A stretch of DNA of 32,607 nt from an uncultured Spirochaeta sp. (GCA_937140905.1 CAKZQO010000253.1:1-32607), one strand, 5' to 3'. Positions 17,479 to 25,881 are shown, counted from the stretch's first letter. Translations and numbers: made by a program. Notes: generated by a model from the letters alone, not told the origin.

Positions 17479-18868
17479 CTTCAGCCTCCGGTAAAGTTAT
17501 CCGCGCGATCGTCCCGCCCCCTTCCCTTGGTTCGACCCTCAAAGTTCCCCCAGCAGCTTCCACGAATCGTTTCGAAAGGAAAAGTCCAATTCCAAAACCC
17601 TTCGTTTTCGTCGTGTAGAAGGGATCGAACAACCGATCGAGTTCTTTTCCCGAAAGTCCTTCTCCCCGGTCCCACACCTCGACCACGATCTTCTTACCGA
17701 TCGAAGAAGCCCGGACTTTCACGGGTTCCACAGCTTCCGGATCCCTAATGCTTTCCCACGCGTTCTGGATCAGGTTTTCCAGAGCGGAACGGAAGCGATC
17801 CGTGTCCATCCACACGCGTTTCCCTAAGAGAGTTTCTGCGATTTCTATCCGTACCTCCGGGAATCGCTTCTTTACCACTCCTTCAACCATTTCCCGGGCA
17901 TCCCACACCGTGGGTTGCCCAAGAGGTTCCCGGATGAGGTCACCAATTCGGTCTACCATTCGCCTCATTCTATTCACTTCTTCCCGAATCACCGATAGTT
18001 CCTCCGAGACCGTACCTGAACATACCCGTTGAAGGAGATCCGCTTGAAGTGCAATGGCGCTCAAGGGATTCTTAAACTCATGGGCTAACGCCCGGGAAGC
18101 GGAACCCAATAGGACCAATTCCTCTTGCTCCCGGAGTTTCGTTCGGTATTCCCAGTTCCGAAGAACCAACCCTCTCCCTACGTACAACCCCAGGAGGAAA
18201 AGTCCTTCCAGCACAAAAAAAACCACGTAACACACTGTCCGTTGAACCCAGTAGTTCGGATTGTACAACTCCAGGTAGAGGAACTGGTTGGGAGCTTCGT
18301 TCGGATGGAGCCGTACCCTTCGAAAGTCGACCAGGGGCTGTAGAATGACGAGACTTCGATTCTTTGGGTTGAACAGGTAATGTCTGTAGGGAAAGTCCAT
18401 GGCAGACCTTTCAGGAGAGGGCATTCTGAACAAAGGAGGGGCGCTTCCGAACCGAACTAGAGCGTCCCCGTTCGCTTTATACAAACCCACTCCCGCCACT
18501 CGATTCTTGAGTTGTTCATTGCTCTGAACGATCCCTTCCAGGATCCGCACGTCCCCCTCGAAATCGGGGAATGGGGGTTCCCTGCTCTCCACAGGAGAAC
18601 TTCTGTCCCCGGGCGGAGGTCTTCTTTTCCATCCTTCCGCTTCCCGGATAGCGCGCAAAGAGACTGCGAGGTAGTTGAGAAACCGTTCTCCCTCGTTCCG
18701 AGCGGTCAGTTCCAAGGCGAACAATTGCCCTTTCAGGATTATCCACCCGATCAGAACGCTCAACGCCATTAGACTCCCCGTGACGACCCAGGATAAAAGG
18801 ATCGTGCGAGAAGAAAGACGTCCGTAAGGGCTACTTTGTTTGTCTGAGAAAGGTAACAAAGGAATCAT
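17453..18868 (-). CDS. sensor histidine kinase, NtrB-like output, periplasmic sensor
   Basis: A membrane kinase of 471 residues. Transmembrane segments lie at about 22-46 and 211-231 and enclose a roughly 165-residue extracytoplasmic region with a long helix, a Pro/Arg-rich loop and a possible PAS-like fold (VAGVGLYKANGDALVRFG). The H box is ALAHEFKNPLSAI with phospho-acceptor His263. The N box reads LENLIQNAWESI, and the ATP lid has WDRGEGLS and GFGIGLFLSKR. It should phosphorylate the NtrC-type regulator that follows. Its first 38 bases lie inside the tolC-like gene. The ATG at 18868 touches the SD (GAGGAGG) with no spacing, and the TTG three codons later (18859) has better spacing, so either may be used. 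What it senses is unknown; a periplasmic substrate or envelope stress fits its neighbours. Confidence 0.9.
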   Translation of the reverse strand: MIPLLPFSDKQSSPYGRLSSRTILLSWVVTGSLMALSVLIGWIILKGQLFALELTARNEGERFLNYLAVSLRAIREAEGWKRRPPPGDRSSPVESREPPFPDFEGDVRILEGIVQSNEQLKNRVAGVGLYKANGDALVRFGSAPPLFRMPSPERSAMDFPYRHYLFNPKNRSLVILQPLVDFRRVRLHPNEAPNQFLYLELYNPNYWVQRTVCYVVFFVLEGLFLLGLYVGRGLVLRNWEYRTKLREQEELVLLGSASRALAHEFKNPLSAIALQADLLQRVCSGTVSEELSVIREEVNRMRRMVDRIGDLIREPLGQPTVWDAREMVEGVVKKRFPEVRIEIAETLLGKRVWMDTDRFRSALENLIQNAWESIRDPEAVEPVKVRASSIGKKIVVEVWDRGEGLSGKELDRLFDPFYTTKTKGFGIGLFLSKRFVEAAGGTLRVEPREGGGTIARITLPEAEDAGADRGR

Positions 18869-20234
18869 CCTCCTCGAATCCCAGTAGATACTTCAATTGT
18901 AACCAGTATCTATAGAGGGCATACCGGGCCGAAAGCAACTGCGCCCTCGCGTCGGAAAGGGTGCTTTCCGCATCGGAAACCTCCATCAAGGTCGCCTTGG
19001 AAAGGGAATACTTCTCATACACCTGTCGATAGTTCTCTTCTCCAAACTCCACCGAGGCTTGCGCTGCTTCGATCCTTCGCAAAGCTACCACGATCCCCTG
19101 TACATACTCCACCACGCTGGATTCAACGGCACGGACCTGTTCCCGTAGTTGAGCGCTTAGAGTTACCTTCGCGTTTTCCGCTTTCCCAACGGCCGCCTTT
19201 TTGTCCTGAAAGGGAAGGATGGGAACGGTAGCCGACACGGTTACTTTGCCCGTATCGGTGAAGGATCCCGCATCTTTCCATAACCCCGAAAAAGTATGGG
19301 ACCACCCCAAGGAGAGGGTCGGATAGAAAGCTGCCTCTTTAATCTGAACGTTCAGGTCTTGGATCTGTAGGGACAGTTCCAGCGCGTTCAGATCTGGATT
19401 GTGTTCCAGCGCGAAAGCCTTCAATTTTTCGATGAACGGGGCAAGAGAATCTAAAGAAATCGTTCGTTCGACATCCAGAAAAAAGAGGTCTTCCGGCACG
19501 AGGGAAGGGGTTAAATACAACTCCCCTATACGGGATAAACCCAACGCAATCTGTAGTTTGCTTCTACTGAGTCTCTCAGCATACTCCGCCTGGTACAAAG
19601 CCGCCTGTTTGGTCTTGTACTTCGATTGAGCCTGGAGGTACACCACTTTGTCCACCGCGCCCACCTCATACCTCCCTCTGGCTACCTCTAGAGATTTTTC
19701 CGCTGCTTGGAGTTCCTTTTGGGCGACTGCGCGGGCATCCTGTTTTTCCAATAGATCGAAGAACAAAGTCTCCGCTGTTTGCAAGACGCTGTTGCGAACC
19801 GAAGCTTCACTGATCTTGGCTTTGGTAATCGATAGGGCAGTCTGCCTGAGAGAAGCCAACCGGGCTCCTCCCGAATAGAGTTGCTGGGAAAGACTGATCC
19901 CGTAACTAGCACTGGGATCGGTGGAACTAGGCCCATCGTTGAGGGAGGGATAGGGGATACCCACGGAACCCTGCAGGGAAAGATTCGGATAGAAGGAAGC
20001 AATGGCAGAGTCTCGATCCAGCTTACTGTTTTCAACATCCTGCATCGCGCTAATGACCTTGGATGAGTTGGCGAGGGCGAGTTTTCGCACCTGTTGTAAG
20101 GTAAGAGGCTCCCCTCCTTCGGCCCAAGAAACTCCAGCACCCGTCCCGATAAGAAATAGTACCATCCAGATCGCCACAGCGGGCATCTTTATGGGTATAA
20201 AATTACATTTCCTTGGCATATACGCTTTCCTCAT
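18831..20234 (-). CDS. tolC: TolC-like outer-membrane efflux protein
   Basis: Outer-membrane exit duct for the MacAB-type pump. The 467-residue protein has an N-terminal signal peptide (hydrophobic stretch at about residues 18-37, likely cut after SWA) and two repeated OEP domains with long amphipathic helices. Typical elements are LTLQQVRKLALANSSKV near residue 44, SFYPNLSLQGSVG near residue 80, LSQQLYSGGARLASLRQTA and the second-repeat FYPTLSLGWSHTFSG. The start at 20234 has AAAGGA at good spacing. An ATG five codons later would also give a signal peptide. It lies 12 bp after the permease gene and overlaps the kinase gene. An outer-membrane partner implies a diderm cell. Confidence 0.88.
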   Translation of the reverse strand: MRKAYMPRKCNFIPIKMPAVAIWMVLFLIGTGAGVSWAEGGEPLTLQQVRKLALANSSKVISAMQDVENSKLDRDSAIASFYPNLSLQGSVGIPYPSLNDGPSSTDPSASYGISLSQQLYSGGARLASLRQTALSITKAKISEASVRNSVLQTAETLFFDLLEKQDARAVAQKELQAAEKSLEVARGRYEVGAVDKVVYLQAQSKYKTKQAALYQAEYAERLSRSKLQIALGLSRIGELYLTPSLVPEDLFFLDVERTISLDSLAPFIEKLKAFALEHNPDLNALELSLQIQDLNVQIKEAAFYPTLSLGWSHTFSGLWKDAGSFTDTGKVTVSATVPILPFQDKKAAVGKAENAKVTLSAQLREQVRAVESSVVEYVQGIVVALRRIEAAQASVEFGEENYRQVYEKYSLSKATLMEVSDAESTLSDARAQLLSARYALYRYWLQLKYLLGFEEDDSFVTFLRQTK

Positions 20235-20246
20235 ACAGGTCCTTTC

Positions 20247-21440
20247 TCATTCAGTGCGTAACGCTTCGATCGGATTGAGGCCGGAAGCTTTGCGAGCCGG
20301 ATAGTACCCGAAAAAGACCCCCACGGAACCCGCGAACCCGGCAGAGACTAGGATGAACAGGGGGTTCACGATCGCTCGAATAGGGCTGAACTTCCCCAAC
20401 CCCGCCACCACTCCTAGGGAAAACAGGATCCCGATAGCACCGCCCAACAGGCTCAGCACGATGGATTCCGTGAGGAATTGGAGCAAGATATCCTTCCGCC
20501 TAGCCCCAACGGCCAACCGAACCCCGATTTCGCGGGTCCGTTCGGTTACCGAAACCAGCATGATGTTCATGATTCCGATCCCCCCTACCACGAGGGAAAC
20601 TCCCGCGATACAGGCCAGAAGGATCGTAAGGATCCGGGCTGTGGAGGAAGCCACTTCGATGATCTGGGATTGATTGAGGATCTCGAAATCGTTCTCTTTG
20701 TCATCGGCTAGCCGGTGGGAATCCCGAAGGATCCCCTCCACCTCTGCCTGCGCTTCCGTCATCTTATCCTCGGAAATCGCGCTGATTTCGATGGTACTCA
20801 GGTAGTTGTTACGGCTCAACCGTACTAACGCGGTTGTCAACGGAACCAGCACCACGTCATCCAAATCCTGTCCCATGGAATTGGTCCCCCGACTCTTCAA
20901 CAATCCCACCACCTGGAAGGGGGCATTCCCGATACGGAGGGTCTCTCCCACTCCGGTCACCCCGCCGAACAGATTCTTGGCTACCGTGCTACCGATGACC
21001 GCGATCTTGCGCCTCCCTTTCACGTCTTGTTCTGAAATGAACTCCCCTTCCTGCAGTTCCCACTGCTTGATCGCTTGGTAGTCGGGTTCGACCCCATACA
21101 CGATAGTGGACCAGTTCCCCGATCCTCCCACCACGGTAACCGATCGCCTTAGGGTACCGGAAACAGCCGAAACAAGGGTTGCCTCCGTTCGAATACGCTC
21201 CGCGTCCTTCTGGGTGAGCCGGTTGGCATCGAACCGGCCTCGGGGTGGCATCACGATCAACAGGTTTGATCCCATGGAATTGATGGTATCCCGGATCTGC
21301 GCCTGCGACCCTTCCCCGATCGCCACCATGATGATCACGGAACTCACTCCAATGATAATCCCCAGAGTCGTTAACAGGCTCCGCATTCGATTGCGAAAGA
21401 TACTCCTGAAGGAAAGCTTCACCAACACGGTAGGTTTCAT
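20247..21440 (-). CDS. macB: MacB-type ABC transporter permease
   Basis: Mechanotransmission-type permease of a tripartite efflux pump. The 397 residues comprise an N-terminal membrane segment (about 21-43, LTTLGIIIGVSSVIIMVAIG), a large periplasmic MacB_PCD domain (about 44-270) and an FtsX domain with three membrane segments. The latter has LTILLACIAGVSLVVGGIGIMNIMLVSVTERTREIGVR-type sequence ending in NPIEALR. The ATPase is a separate gene, as in LolCD/FtsEX and many Gram-positive relatives, unlike the single-chain E. coli MacB. It overlaps the ATPase gene by 4 bases. The exported substrate is unknown. Confidence 0.9.
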   Translation of the reverse strand: MKPTVLVKLSFRSIFRNRMRSLLTTLGIIIGVSSVIIMVAIGEGSQAQIRDTINSMGSNLLIVMPPRGRFDANRLTQKDAERIRTEATLVSAVSGTLRRSVTVVGGSGNWSTIVYGVEPDYQAIKQWELQEGEFISEQDVKGRRKIAVIGSTVAKNLFGGVTGVGETLRIGNAPFQVVGLLKSRGTNSMGQDLDDVVLVPLTTALVRLSRNNYLSTIEISAISEDKMTEAQAEVEGILRDSHRLADDKENDFEILNQSQIIEVASSTARILTILLACIAGVSLVVGGIGIMNIMLVSVTERTREIGVRLAVGARRKDILLQFLTESIVLSLLGGAIGILFSLGVVAGLGKFSPIRAIVNPLFILVSAGFAGSVGVFFGYYPARKASGLNPIEALRTE

Positions 21441-22186
21441 AGGGTATGCTCCTCCCGAAACCGTACCAGCACTTCTTCCGCTCGGGCGGGGTCTGGGATA
21501 GGACCATCCTGTAGGATTTTCCCATCCCTCACCACTACTTTCCTCTGGGCGAACCGAGCGATATCCGGCTCATGGGTGACCATCACGATGGTGATTCCTC
21601 CCCTATGCAACTCTTGGAATAGGGTCATGATTTCGAGGGACATCTCGGTGTCCAGGTTTCCCGTAGGTTCATCCGCTAAAATGAGGGAAGGCCGATTCAC
21701 CAACGCTCGAGCGATGGCTACCCGTTGCTGCTGACCTCCGGAAAGTTGGGAAGGCACATGATCCATCCGGTCTGCCAACCCTACCCGGGAGAGGGCCTCC
21801 TTGGCTTGATCCCTTAGGGCTCGGGTAGATTGACTTCCCCTCCGATACAGAAGGGGAAGCTCCACGTTTTCCAATGCCGTGGTCCGGGGAAGGAGGTTGA
21901 AACTCTGGAACACGAACCCAATCTTCGAGTTCCGGATTTCCGCGATCCGATCTGGATCCAGAGTGGTGACATCGATCCCTTCTAGGTAGTACTTTCCCTC
22001 GGTTGGGAGATCCAAGCATCCCATGATGTTCATGAGAGTAGTCTTCCCGGAGCCCGAGGCTCCCATGATCGCCACAAACTCTCCGGGATGAATCTCGAGA
22101 TCGATCCCATCCAGAGCTTTTACTGTTACACCCCCGTTCCCTGTACCATAGTACCGGCGAAGGCTCTCCATAACCACCAGGCTCAT
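21437..22186 (-). CDS. macB: MacB/LolD-type ABC transporter ATPase
   Basis: Cytoplasmic ATPase of 249 residues that powers the pump. It has Walker A GASGSGKTT near residue 42, a Q-loop FQSFNLLPR, signature LSGGQQQR near residue 147 and Walker B LILADEPTGNLD near residue 166, with VTHEP as H-loop. The Q-loop and GNLD sequences are typical of the MacB/LolD/FtsE class. It overlaps both neighbours by 4 bases (stop-start), so macA, ATPase and permease are translationally coupled. Confidence 0.93.
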   Translation of the reverse strand: MSLVVMESLRRYYGTGNGGVTVKALDGIDLEIHPGEFVAIMGASGSGKTTLMNIMGCLDLPTEGKYYLEGIDVTTLDPDRIAEIRNSKIGFVFQSFNLLPRTTALENVELPLLYRRGSQSTRALRDQAKEALSRVGLADRMDHVPSQLSGGQQQRVAIARALVNRPSLILADEPTGNLDTEMSLEIMTLFQELHRGGITIVMVTHEPDIARFAQRKVVVRDGKILQDGPIPDPARAEEVLVRFREEHTL

Positions 22187-23547
22187 TGCTTCATCCTCAC
22201 GATCACCTGTAGACCATCCAGCGATTCCCCATCCATCACTTCGGTGAACTTGCCATCCGAGATTCCTGTACGCACATACCGGAGTCTAATGTTTCCATCC
22301 TCCTGGAGAATCCAAATCGGTTTTCCCTCAAACCGAGCTTCTCCGGACGAAGCACCCGGGGCTCCAGTGCCCGGACTGTTTCGGTTCGGTATAGACCCAC
22401 TACCCAAAGAACCACCGCTAGAGGATCTAGCGGGAGGACGCCCCGCTCCGGGCACGAAGGGCATTCCCCCCAACACTCCGACCTGCGCGTTGGGTCTACC
22501 CGTACCCCCCTTTTTGATCGCTTCATCGTACTGCTTCAGCATCCTTTCCCTCTCCTCCTGGGGCAGGTGAGCGATCCGTTCTTCGAACTGCTTCCTTCGC
22601 ACAGCCGCAGCCACATCAGCGGGTGGGTTGAACTTCAACGCTGCGTTAGGGACCATCCACACGTTTTCCTTACGATTCACGAAGAACTCCACGGTAGCGG
22701 TGAGGCCGGGCAGGAGAAGATTGTCTGGGTTCTTGGAATCGATCACCACTGTATAGTTCACGATATTGTTCGAGGTGGTGGGCATTTTACGGATCTGCCG
22801 TACCTTTCCGGTAAACTTACGATCGGGAAACGCCTCCACGGTGAATCGAACTTCCTGTCCATCCCGGATCTTCCCAATATCGATTTCATCTACTTGGGCG
22901 TAGATTTCCAGGTTCTCCAGGTTTTCTGCCAGGGTAAACAGCCTGGTTACCGATCCGGAGTTTGCCACCACCGTCTGACCCTTATCGATGTTCCGCTCCA
23001 ACACGATTCCGGTGATGGGAGATAGGATCTTCGCATACTGCTCCAGGTTCAACCGCGCCTTCTCGTACGCTACCTGAGCGCTTTCCAGGTCCGCCTTTGC
23101 CGATTCCAGACTAGTCCTACTGGATAAAAGATCGGCCTCGGAAAGGAGGTTCCGCTTCTGGAGTTGTAGGTTCTTATCGTAGGTAGCCTGAGCCTCCTCT
23201 GCCTTCGCCTTCGCTTTCCGTAGAGTAGCTTCTTGTTCCCGCAGGCTGAGGAGCAACATACTCTTATCCAATTCCGCAAGGAGCTGCCCCTTCCTAACTC
23301 GATCATTGTAATCCACGTATACCGATTCAATGGTTCCCGTCAGTTGGGTGAGTACTTCCACACTTCCCTTGGCCTGGATCGTCCCCGTGCTGCTCACCGT
23401 CTCTTCGATGGTTCCGCGGCGAATCGCCTGGGTTTCATACCCTATCTTCTTCGTTTCCTTCGAGTTGAAGAATGCGTAGGTTACCGCGCCCATCACCAGA
23501 ATAACCAAGAGAAAAATCGAAACTTTGATACCTGTTTTTCCTCTCAT
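22183..23547 (-). CDS. macA: MacA-like membrane fusion protein
   Basis: Periplasmic adaptor linking the pump to the TolC-like duct. The 454-residue protein has an N-terminal membrane anchor (about 8-27), a lipoyl/beta domain (STGTIQAKGSVEVLTQLTGTI), a coiled-coil hairpin (about 95-170) and a return lipoyl half with SPITGIVLERNIDKGQTV. A beta-barrel follows. Unusual is an inserted charged helix plus a Gly/Ser/Pro-rich linker at about 347-402, before the last membrane-proximal strands. The ATG at 23547 has no SD and a TAG lies three codons upstream. The sigma-54 promoter just upstream would start the mRNA at about this ATG. It is the first gene of the six-gene efflux and two-component operon. 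Confidence 0.9.
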   Translation of the reverse strand: MRGKTGIKVSIFLLVILVMGAVTYAFFNSKETKKIGYETQAIRRGTIEETVSSTGTIQAKGSVEVLTQLTGTIESVYVDYNDRVRKGQLLAELDKSMLLLSLREQEATLRKAKAKAEEAQATYDKNLQLQKRNLLSEADLLSSRTSLESAKADLESAQVAYEKARLNLEQYAKILSPITGIVLERNIDKGQTVVANSGSVTRLFTLAENLENLEIYAQVDEIDIGKIRDGQEVRFTVEAFPDRKFTGKVRQIRKMPTTSNNIVNYTVVIDSKNPDNLLLPGLTATVEFFVNRKENVWMVPNAALKFNPPADVAAAVRRKQFEERIAHLPQEERERMLKQYDEAIKKGGTGRPNAQVGVLGGMPFVPGAGRPPARSSSGGSLGSGSIPNRNSPGTGAPGASSGEARFEGKPIWILQEDGNIRLRYVRTGISDGKFTEVMDGESLDGLQVIVRMKQ

Positions 23548-23558
23548 GCAAATCTAGA

Positions 23559-23574
23559 TGCAAATCTTATGCCA
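23559..23574 (-). promoter_or_regulatory. sigma-54 (RpoN) promoter of the macA operon
   Basis: On the minus strand TGGCATAAGATTTGCA carries the -24 GG and -12 GC at exact sigma-54 spacing. It matches TGGCAC-N5-TTGCA at all but one defined position. The -12 C is at 23560, so transcription should begin near 23548, one base before the macA ATG. The operon's own NtrC-type activator makes this biologically coherent. Confidence 0.8.
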
Positions 23575-23657
23575 TAATAACGGGGAAACCAGGGAATGTA
23601 GAAGGCAGAATGATAGTGAAGTTTATCTATTTATCTTACGATGAATTAGATTTGAAT

Positions 23658-23673
23658 ATCGAAGGATTTCGAT
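23658..23673. repeat. palindrome ATCGAA-N4-TTCGAT upstream of macA
   Basis: A perfect 6-bp inverted repeat with a 4-base centre, about 115 bp upstream of the predicted macA transcript start and between the sigma-54 promoter and the twin palindromes. It may be a site for a second regulator or a DNA-bending protein, or chance. Confidence 0.4.
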
Positions 23674-23725
23674 GGGCCTGCTTGAACTGATTCACTACCC
23701 CACTAGCCGGATTAACTCCATTAGC

Positions 23726-23762
23726 GCGCAAATATTGCGCTACTGTCGCGCATGAATTGCGC
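23726..23762. promoter_or_regulatory. tandem palindromes, candidate enhancer for the NtrC-type regulator
   Basis: Two palindromes, GCGCAAATATTGCGC (23726-23740) and GCGCATGAATTGCGC (23748-23762), share the form GCGCA-N5-TGCGC. Their centres are 22 bp apart, two helical turns, so both lie on one DNA face. They stand about 185 and 207 bp upstream of the predicted sigma-54 start, a usual enhancer distance. No T run follows on either strand, so they are not a terminator for buk. Confidence 0.65.
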
Positions 23763-23811
23763 GCTCGTTACGGTCTTACCCGGATCGTTGTAGGTACGTG
23801 GAGCAAACAAT

Positions 23812-24888
23812 TTACCTGTATTCTTTCGGGGTTACCTTGCCTTGTAGAACCCGTAATCCATTGTAGGCGAGAGCACGTAGCTCATCTTCCCCTGGATAGA
23901 TGAAAACGGGCCCTAAGTGCTTGATCCGATCGATCAGTTCCCGGGTAAAGGTCTCGCTAAAGGCGATGCCCCCCGTGATCAGGATCCCATCCACCTGACC
24001 TTTCAACACAGTGGAGAGGGCGCCAATCTCTTTTGCCACCTGGTACACCATCGCGTCCCGAACAAGCTTGGCTTTCGCGTCCCCCGAGGAAACCCGTTGT
24101 TCCACTTCCTGAGCGTTGTTGGTTCCCAAGTACGCCACGTACCCACCCTTTCCCGTGATCATCTTTTTCACGTCTTCCAGGGTGTACTTACCGCTGAAGC
24201 AGAGCTTTGCCAGATCCCCGGCGGGCAGGGTGCCGCTTCGTTCCGGCGAGAAGGGGCCTTCCCCGTCCAACGCCTGGTTCACGTCAATGACCCGCCCTTT
24301 GTAATGGGCGCCCACGCTAATACCACCCCCCAAATGCGCCACGATGAGGGACAGTTCTTCGTAAGATTTTCCGATTTTTTCCGCATGAAGACGGGCAATG
24401 GCTTTCTGGTTTAGGGCATGAAAGATCGATTTCCGTTCGAACAAGGGATGCCCCGAGATGCGGGCCACATCTTGCAGTTCATCTACTACCACAGGATCGG
24501 CGATGTATGCCTTGGCTCCGGGGATGGATCGGGCAATGTCCCGAGCGATCAAGCCCCCCAAGTTACTGGCATGTTCCCCTAAAAGGCCCGCTCTAAGGTC
24601 TTCCTCCATCTGGTCGTTCACCTCGTATACCCCGGAAGGCAAGGGTTTTATGAGTCCTCCCCGACCCATTACCACTCGGATAGCGGACACGTCTACTCCC
24701 GCTTCGGCTAATTCCTTTAGAATCGTGTTTTTCCGAAAATCGTACTGATCGGTGATCTTCTTAAAGGGGGCAAGTTCCTCCGCTGAATGGCGGATCGTTC
24801 TTTCCAGAATCAATTCCTCACCCTGGAATACCCCGATTTTGGTAGAAGTAGATCCAGGATTGATGGTGAGGATAAGTGCCTGTTCCAT
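23812..24888 (-). CDS. buk: butyrate kinase
   Basis: Converts acyl phosphate (butyryl-, isobutyryl- or related) plus ADP to acid plus ATP in the cytoplasm. The 358-residue ASKHA-fold protein starts with ILTINPGSTSTKIGVF at residues 6-21, the acetate/butyrate kinase phosphate-1 signature, and has VAHLGGGISVGAH near residue 203 and ILITGGIAFSE near residue 300. Length and sequence favour Buk over AckA, which is about 400 residues. The start has AAGGAAGG at good spacing. It follows ptb with a 27-bp gap, so the pair works as ptb-buk, the final energy-conserving steps of butyrate-type fermentation. Branched-chain acids are also possible given the upstream 2-oxoacid oxidoreductase. Confidence 0.93.
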   Translation of the reverse strand: MEQALILTINPGSTSTKIGVFQGEELILERTIRHSAEELAPFKKITDQYDFRKNTILKELAEAGVDVSAIRVVMGRGGLIKPLPSGVYEVNDQMEEDLRAGLLGEHASNLGGLIARDIARSIPGAKAYIADPVVVDELQDVARISGHPLFERKSIFHALNQKAIARLHAEKIGKSYEELSLIVAHLGGGISVGAHYKGRVIDVNQALDGEGPFSPERSGTLPAGDLAKLCFSGKYTLEDVKKMITGKGGYVAYLGTNNAQEVEQRVSSGDAKAKLVRDAMVYQVAKEIGALSTVLKGQVDGILITGGIAFSETFTRELIDRIKHLGPVFIYPGEDELRALAYNGLRVLQGKVTPKEYR

Positions 24889-24915
24889 GATGAGACCTTC
24901 CTTACTTAGCGGCGT

Positions 24916-25818
24916 TCAATCGCGGCTCAATGCCACCGCCAGAGCAATGGAATAATGCTTACTTTGTTCCGAATCGGCCCGGCTAGTGAGTACGATCGGA
25001 GCCGCTGCTCCCAGTATAACCCCCGCAGCTACCGCGCCTCCGAGGAAGTTCAGAGCCTTGTAGATTAGGTTTCCGCTTTCGATATCGGGAACCAATAGGA
25101 TGTCGGCATCCCCCGCTACTTCACTTTCTATCCCTTTGTGTTGGGCTGCTTCCTTGGATACGGCATTGTCCAACGCGAGGGGGCCATCGATAAGGCACCC
25201 CTTGATCTGACCCCTTCGGTTCATTTGGGTCAGAAGGGCGGCATGAACCGTGGCGTCCATCTTTGGGTTCACCGTCTCCACTGCCGCTACCACCGCCACT
25301 TTGGGCAGATTGATTCCAATCTTATGGAACATTTCTACCGCGTTGGTGAGGATCGAAATCTTATCTTCGAAAGAGGGGGCCACGTTCATTCCCGCATCGG
25401 TTACGGCAAACAGTTTGTGGTAGTAGGGAGAATGAAACAAACCCAGATGACTTAGCAAGGCCCCAGAGCGAAGCCCTTTTTCCTTATCCAACACGACCTT
25501 CAGAAGGGCGGCTGTTTGCACCAACCCTTTCATCAACACCTCTGCCTTCTTTTCCCGAATGAGACTTACAGCTTTGGCGGCTGCTTCTACGGGATCCGAA
25601 GCGGGAATAAGCTCTGCCGCGGAGTAGTCGAATCCAATCTCCTTCATCAGACGTTCGGTTTCCTGCTTCGATCCTACGAGAATTGCTTCCACAATTCCTT
25701 CTTTTATCGCATCCCGGACAGCTTCCAGCACATGTTTGTCCTCGGATGCAGCCACAGCGATCCGTTTTTTCTTGCCCTGCTTAGCCTCTTCCACGAATTC
25801 TGCCAGGTTTTTCCGCAT
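24916..25818 (-). CDS. ptb: phosphate butyryltransferase
   Basis: Exchanges CoA for phosphate on butyryl-CoA or similar, giving the acyl phosphate used by Buk. The 300-residue PTA_PTB-family protein has AVAASEDKHVLEAVRDAIKE near residue 21, KGLVQTAALLK in the first third, and the conserved DIESGNLIYKALNFLGGA-type motif near residue 248. It is the short Ptb type without extra Pta domains. The ATG at 25818 follows AGGGGA at good spacing, and a near-consensus promoter lies about 34 bp upstream. It is cotranscribed with buk. Confidence 0.93.
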   Translation of the reverse strand: MRKNLAEFVEEAKQGKKKRIAVAASEDKHVLEAVRDAIKEGIVEAILVGSKQETERLMKEIGFDYSAAELIPASDPVEAAAKAVSLIREKKAEVLMKGLVQTAALLKVVLDKEKGLRSGALLSHLGLFHSPYYHKLFAVTDAGMNVAPSFEDKISILTNAVEMFHKIGINLPKVAVVAAVETVNPKMDATVHAALLTQMNRRGQIKGCLIDGPLALDNAVSKEAAQHKGIESEVAGDADILLVPDIESGNLIYKALNFLGGAVAAGVILGAAAPIVLTSRADSEQSKHYSIALAVALSRD

Positions 25819-25851
25819 ACGGTTCCCCTAAGAATAGAGAGATTTAGGGAG

Positions 25852-25881
25852 ATTATAAAGGCAGGAATCGCATTCCGTCAA
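25852..25881 (-). promoter_or_regulatory. sigma-70 promoter for ptb-buk
   Basis: On the minus strand TTGACG (25876-25881), 18 bases and a consensus TATAAT (25852-25857). The leader would be about 27 bases and contains the ptb SD. Confidence 0.8.

Noticed and set aside
23726-23762. Twin palindromes as a rho-independent terminator for buk
   Set aside because: Neither strand has a T run after the repeats, and the symmetric twin spacing fits protein binding better.
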